Assembly: GCA_039566865.1 (NCBI GenBank)
Contig: CM076960.1
Location: 14,546,501-14,610,500, forward strand
Source of the DNA: Aurelia coerulea
Lineage: Eukaryota > Cnidaria > Scyphozoa > Semaeostomeae > Ulmaridae
Length of the DNA: 64,000 bases
Direction of reading: 5' to 3'
Under the pieces are notes generated by a model. That model had not been told where the DNA came from. It did no database searches and saw only the letters and a program-made list of their open reading frames with translations. A program made the translations under genes and the position numbers. Positions within the stretch are counted from its first letter, which is position 1; each line of letters begins with the position of its first letter. Below are positions 33,349 to 64,000 of this stretch, piece after piece.

Positions 33349-33839
33349 GCATAGGGCTCAAATATTTCGAATCTTTAAAAAGGTGGCTATAAAATTCTAT
33401 GACGTTTTTCTTTGAATTAAATGGCTTTAAAGGAACTTATGGTACTTTGCTGTAAATCTGGGAATTTTTCATACCTTGATTGTCTTCAAAATGGCGGCAA
33501 TATATTCATTTTTGAAAAATTTCAAGGAAAATTTTGAAAAAAAAAGAAATCGTCGTAAATCCTAAACCAATGGAAGAAAAATGATATAATCTTCAAGAAA
33601 ACTATAGTTCATGAAGGTCTACAATATGGCGGCAAGCAGAAATCTGGTTTAGAATTTAGAAATTTGATGACGTCATGGCCTCAAATTTAATAAATGCCGC
33701 CATTTTGAAACTAATCAAGATATCAATAAATTTCAATGGCTGATTTACAGCAAAAAACCCAAAGTTCCTTCCAAGCCATTGAATTATAGAAAACTGTAAT
33801 AGAATTTTACTCCGACTTTTCAAAGATTTGAGCCCCATG
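33349..33839. mobile_element. Diverged foldback MITE, GCATAGGGCTC ends
   Basis: Ends GCATAGGGCTC and GAGCCCCATG. The arms repeat CTTTAAAAAGGTGG / CGACTTTTCAAAG. It is a divergent relative of 4359-4864, with CAAAATGGCGGCAATA in the middle. It lies about 135 bp past the EIPR1 stop, perhaps within its 3' UTR. Confidence 0.65.
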
Positions 33840-33974
33840 TTCTTTTCTAAAAACCAGTTACTTTTAAAAACGTTTACTTGATTTTGTTAAAGGATTTTTT
33901 TGCCACAGATTGTAAGTTTACTGCTAAGTTATGGCTTACACAATACAACATTTCAAAAACGTGTCATTATATTC

Positions 33975-59848
<25,874 letters not shown>

Positions 59849-60879
59849 CTACAACAAAACAGAACATTCTTTAGATAAGATAATCTACGGTCTAGGATAC
59901 ACATTTTCCAAGGGGCCTACCACCCTAGAATGATACTCCACCAAGCAAGCTACCGACTACCAGGGGGCCGCTTGACCAGCTTTTAGTTGTGGATGCGCCA
60001 TCCCAAGCTTCAAGAACATTACCCAGTTCCCTATACCCTTTATTTCAAAAAGTATACCTGACCTTATTCCAATTTTTCAAAAATGGGATATTTGTTCATT
60101 CTTTGTGCCAAAATAACAAAAATTGATACAAATCCTTGAACAAAAATCATGAAAATTGACACAGTTCCTTGCACCAAAATCAGGAAAATATTGCATTTTT
60201 TCTGACTGATGGCTTGTCTCCATACAAAAAAATATATGTAGTGCCTCCCCTTCTATATGTTTTCTTCTATATTTCTACCTGTGACCCGAAGGTAGTTTCA
60301 AGATACTGAGGAGCTAAACTAAGAATCCTGGTCCTTTCCTTCCTCCTGATGTGACCACACCTTGTGACTCTTTAATAAACTGCCCGCAGAAATTAGAAAA
60401 GCTAAGACTGCAACGGAATTTTCAACACAAACGCGCAATAACTTATACATAGAAGCAAAGAGAAGACTTTTAGCATAACATTAGAATGGATTAAATTTTC
60501 ATTACTTTCTTAAAATTAGCGTTCACATTGTAAATATTTTAATTAGTTCTTTCCTTTAAATACATGTAAATTAGTCTGTAGCGACCAGGTGAAGAGCCAC
60601 TCTGTGGATATACTGGTCTTGATTTCATTATTACTATTATCATTATTATCATTCTTATTATTATATTATTATTCCTTCAGAAAGTAGTCAAATGCGGTAC
60701 CACTGAGCCACCCCCCCCCCCCCCCAGGCAACAGTCATAACTTTGTCTCTTGCACAGCTGATGAAATTCAACACACTTTATTTAAATATATCTTCAATCA
60801 AGCAAGCAAATCGAAAGTGTATCCCCTTAAGTGCACTGAACCAAATCTAAAACTCCACCCCCCTCAATCCTTCTAAAAA
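59849..60879. other. Upstream of EIPR1 exon 2; unassigned
   Basis: No first exon found. There are TTA/ATT runs near 60630-60670 and a C-run at 60711-60726. Confidence 0.4.
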
Positions 60880-61112
60880 AGCACGGGTGGGGGGGGGGGT
60901 ACTTTATTGTTAAACAATAAAGGGTGTGGCAAAAAACTGAAATTTTCCATTGTCTTTTTTGACAAATTCATAGACAATGATGGGTCAGAACTTTCCTGAT
61001 ATGCATGCAAATGGGTTCTGAATTCTTGAATATTCTGCCATACAAATGGGTCCTTTTCTCAAAGTCCAGATGCAGGTTGAACCACCTCCACAATTAAGCT
61101 CCCCCCCCCCCT
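60880..61112. mobile_element. G-run TACTTT element
   Basis: Starts with a G-run and TACTTTATTG, contains inverted AAACAATAAAG / CTTTATTGTT, and ends in a C-run near 61101-61110. Confidence 0.55.
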
Positions 61113-61435
61113 GGAGCAAGGTGTCAAAAGTAATCTAGATAGTTGTCAATAGCTAATAGTTAATAGTTAGTCTGTCAGTGAAAAGGTTTAGGTTAACATT
61201 TTTTCAGAATAAATTTTTCCAGTTTTTGGCACAAAATCTTTTTTTCCTGAACACATTTCTTTTTTATCATAAGTGTACGGGAAGAAAAAATCTAGGGGGG
61301 CTGCCTGACACAAAGTCCATTGTTTACCAACATTTTTGCCTGATTGGGGCTGATTTTGGATAATTTTGCCAGCATTGGGGGGGCTACTGCCCCCTAGTCC
61401 CCTGCCCCATACCCTTACTGTATGTTTTTGATAAC

Positions 61436-61655
61436 ACCTCTGGAGGGACCATTATGGAAACAAGGTTGCGTTTGATGCCATGCCATTCATGCCATTTTTA
61501 ACCTGCTGGTTGGTGGTGCCTTTAAATTAGAGATTTAGCATTTGCCTGTAAATTTTCTATAAATTTATATAAATATTATATAATTATTATATATATAGCA
61601 ACTTTACTTTTCTTGATTTTATATTGTAATTACTTTGATGGTAAAATTATAGGAT
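61436..61655 (+). mobile_element. LINE B-type 3' UTR fragment
   Basis: GAGGGACCATTATGGAAACA and AGGTTGC match the LINE B 3' UTR at 16629. It ends near TTTGATGGTAAAATTATA. Confidence 0.7.
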
Positions 61656-62084
61656 CACACCTCCAGTAGTCTGCGGACACTATTATTTAATTGGTAATTG
61701 TCACCACTTAGAAATCATGTACGAACCTGTGACTCATATCAAAAGTAGTTTAATACATGTGCTATCAGAATATCGAAATGAAATTTTAATCAATTTCTCC
61801 GCACAAAAATCTTGGCTCTTCTTTGTCTTGTTGTCTCTTTCCAGTTGGCGGCCATGACCTCCAGTCTGCGAACATGTAATAAATTCACTACAAATTTGCC
61901 TAAAAGCGCATTATTTCAGAATATTTCCAACAATTTAGCCATTGTTAATTCATTGCCATACCTTGCAAATCACAATGATTGCCAAAAGCTCTCGATTTTA
62001 AAAGCAATCTGTCCCCTATTGTTCTGACCTTGGTTACTGCTTTATTTACCTTATTTACGCTGCAGCTAAATTCATGCATCACAG
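61656..62084. other. Nothing recognised
   Basis: No supported gene or element. Confidence 0.4.
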
Positions 62085-62575
62085 TCTGAAAAGGTAGCAA
62101 AATCAATGAGCTCAAAAATTTGCATGCTTAAAAGATTAAAATACCTACCATCACAGGTACTGGAAGACATTTATTACAAAACAATAATTCCAGCTGCCAC
62201 CTACTGTATTTCTGTATGGGGAAACTGCTCCGAAGCTACGCTCACAAAAATAGAGAAGCAGCACATCAGAGCAGCCAAAATTGTCCACAGATTACCGAGA
62301 CACGTTAAAAATGAAGACCCCTTGCGGCAGTGAAATGGTAAAGTCTTTCCAATGATTACAAGAGAAAACTCGAGATTGAAATGCATAAAGTTATGTTTGA
62401 TGAGAGAAGTACAGAAGAATATCAATGCAATACCTCCTAAAGAGGAAAACATCCAGAACAGGAGAGCAGTTCAAAATTGTTCGAGTAAGAACAGAAACAG
62501 GACAAAATAATTGCGCTACAGAGGCCATGTAGTGTGGAATGAGTCTCTATGACCCTGATTTCTTTGGATAAAGCG
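62085..62575 (+). mobile_element. LINE family D, RT C-terminal fragment
   Basis: Reads LKRLKYLPSQVLEDIYYKTI, IPAATYCISVWGNCSEA and HIRAAKIVHRLPRHV, then stops and frame breaks, ending GHVVWNESL. It is a dead LINE fragment from another family than A-C. Confidence 0.8.
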
Positions 62576-62658
62576 AATTAACACCAACTTCTGGAATATA
62601 CAATAGAGATCTTTATCGATTTTATTTTCATTCATCAAAGGGGACAGATTGCCTTTAA

Positions 62659-63873
62659 CTCATTCACCCCCATAAGCGACATTTGTCGTCATTGTTGCCT
62701 GGTTTTATTTCCCCATAAGCGACATTTGTCGTCAACAGCACAAGGTGTTGTTTCCCCATTGACGACATTTGTCGTTCTGGAAAGATGATGTAATTCTCCT
62801 GGGTTGCTTTGACAGTTGAAAAGAACAATTGTCATGTATAAGTAGCTTAAAGGATCAGCTTTCGAATGGTGTCAAATGTTAATAGGGTGATCGCACTAAA
62901 ATTTTGAGTTATTGTGGTTTTAGTGTCAGCAGTTCAATTTTGTTGACAGTTATGATTTGTTTACCGTTTGGCTTGTGGTCATGGACGTTCTTTTGAAAGG
63001 GTTTTTAGAGAGAGTTCCCAGGGAGAAAAGTGTTTGGAAATACCAGTTAAGATATCAATAGGAATTACAATTCGTACACTGTGATCAATGATGTTTTATC
63101 CCCTGAAGAAAGTGTTTTTGAGAAGGATGAAGCGGAAGGCTAGGATTCGAAAGCAGAAAATCGGCGCCGTTTCATACACAAAATTTAGGCCCGTTCTTGG
63201 TGGCGACCCATATGTTGTATCTCATTTGGCTTGAAATATTTTATTTTCCTTCCAAACTGAGGTAAGACTGTTACTAAGAATAGTTATGAGTTTCTTATCA
63301 TATCAGTATGCCTTCAAAAACCACATTCCATGAACTAAGAAACTAATATACGCCTCCGAGCAACTCCGTGCAACGGGAACCTGATCACTCACGCAAATGA
63401 TGGCCAGTCGTCTTTCGATATCTTTTCTGTTTTCAAAATTGTATTCTAATGGAAAGAAATTGATTTTCCGATATCGTAGCTTTCAAGATCTTCACCTTCT
63501 CAAATATTTTGAATGTTCTAAAGAAATATTTTCAAACTGGCTTCGATCATCAACTAAAACCAGAGCTCGAGGATAAAATTGGATAACATTTTTATCTCAT
63601 GATCGTTCAAACTTCTCACAAAAACAAAATTCTCTTTGTAATGCAATATGTTTGGTCTCATTTTAATGCCTGTTCTTTCCATAGAAAAATCTTTTTAGAA
63701 ATTTTTTTGATATCTTTTACTAATAATTTGCAATTTGCGATGAAAAATGAAACGATCCTTCACAACGATCCAGTGAAAACCGCTTGGGGAGAAGGTGATG
63801 GAAGGTGATGATCGATATTGAAATCTCGGGGATAAAGAGCTCTCTTTCAAAATACCTCGTGGGGGTGAATGAG
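62659..63873. mobile_element. 1215-bp TTAA-flanked element, CTCATTCACCCCCA ends
   Basis: CTCATTCACCCCCA left, its inverse right, each bordered by TTAA (62655-62658, 63874-63877) as in piggyBac-type insertions. Near the left end are three CGACATTTGTCG-type palindromes (62687, 62721, 62763 regions). No intact transposase. Superfamily placement is inference. Confidence 0.7.
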
Positions 63874-64000
63874 TTAAGCCAAAAGTAACAAAACAAATAA
63901 ATGATAACATCCTGTAAAAATTGGGCCTAAATTGCCGCTTTTCCACAGGGCCTCGAAGCACACAAGAAACAAATGGAAAACACGTGTCCGCATACTGGAG

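Noticed and set aside
61812..62027. Possible first EIPR1 exon or other gene
   Set aside because: Wrong strand for EIPR1 and no match to its N-terminus; nothing in 59849-64000 fits a phase-0 exon ending in the expected residues.

Overview
This AT-rich window comes from an intron-rich animal nuclear genome. It holds parts of two host genes, both on the minus strand, in a dense and often nested set of transposable elements. The LINE families, the many ACCGGGTG-ended foldback elements and the G-tract TACT elements look most like a marine invertebrate, probably a cnidarian. That placement is inference from repeat style and is not proven by a marker gene.

Gene 1 (exon 1 ends at 26280, the first base of its start codon; the gene runs off the left edge) is a Roco-type protein. 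Its seven exons are phase-compatible and encode the first 666 residues: two C2H2-like zinc fingers with identical spacing, about three ankyrin repeats, a short linker, and a Roc GTPase domain with P-loop, TEGI, DFAG and THAD motifs. The C-terminal part (normally COR and later domains) lies beyond base 1. Intron 1 is about 13 kb and holds a LINE-in-LINE nest, a 1.5-kb and a 3.9-kb TIR element, and several MITEs.

Gene 2 (33975 to at least 59848) is EIPR1 (TSSC1), a seven-bladed WD40 protein of the EARP/GARP and dense-core-vesicle pathway. Nine exons in perfect phase give 370 residues and the stop codon. Only a short first coding exon is missing, probably to the right of the window. Its introns hold a dead partial copy of one exon, a phase-compatible 96-nt candidate cassette exon, a Tc1 transposon with both ends intact, and many foldback elements.

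Between the genes (26281-33974) are a candidate TATA/CRE promoter for gene 1, fragments of one LINE family and a 976-bp TAGCC-ended element with a 9-bp target duplication. To the right of the last EIPR1 exon found (59849-64000) are LINE 3' ends, a G-tract element and a 1.2-kb TTAA-flanked element.

Apart from the two host genes I see no other host protein-coding gene, no rRNA, no CRISPR array and no viral gene. The least expected signals are in the repeats: a family with 8-9-bp target duplications, a 335-bp G-tract/minisatellite insertion, a TIR carrying three iterons, and five or more otherwise different elements that share an ACCGGGTG terminus.
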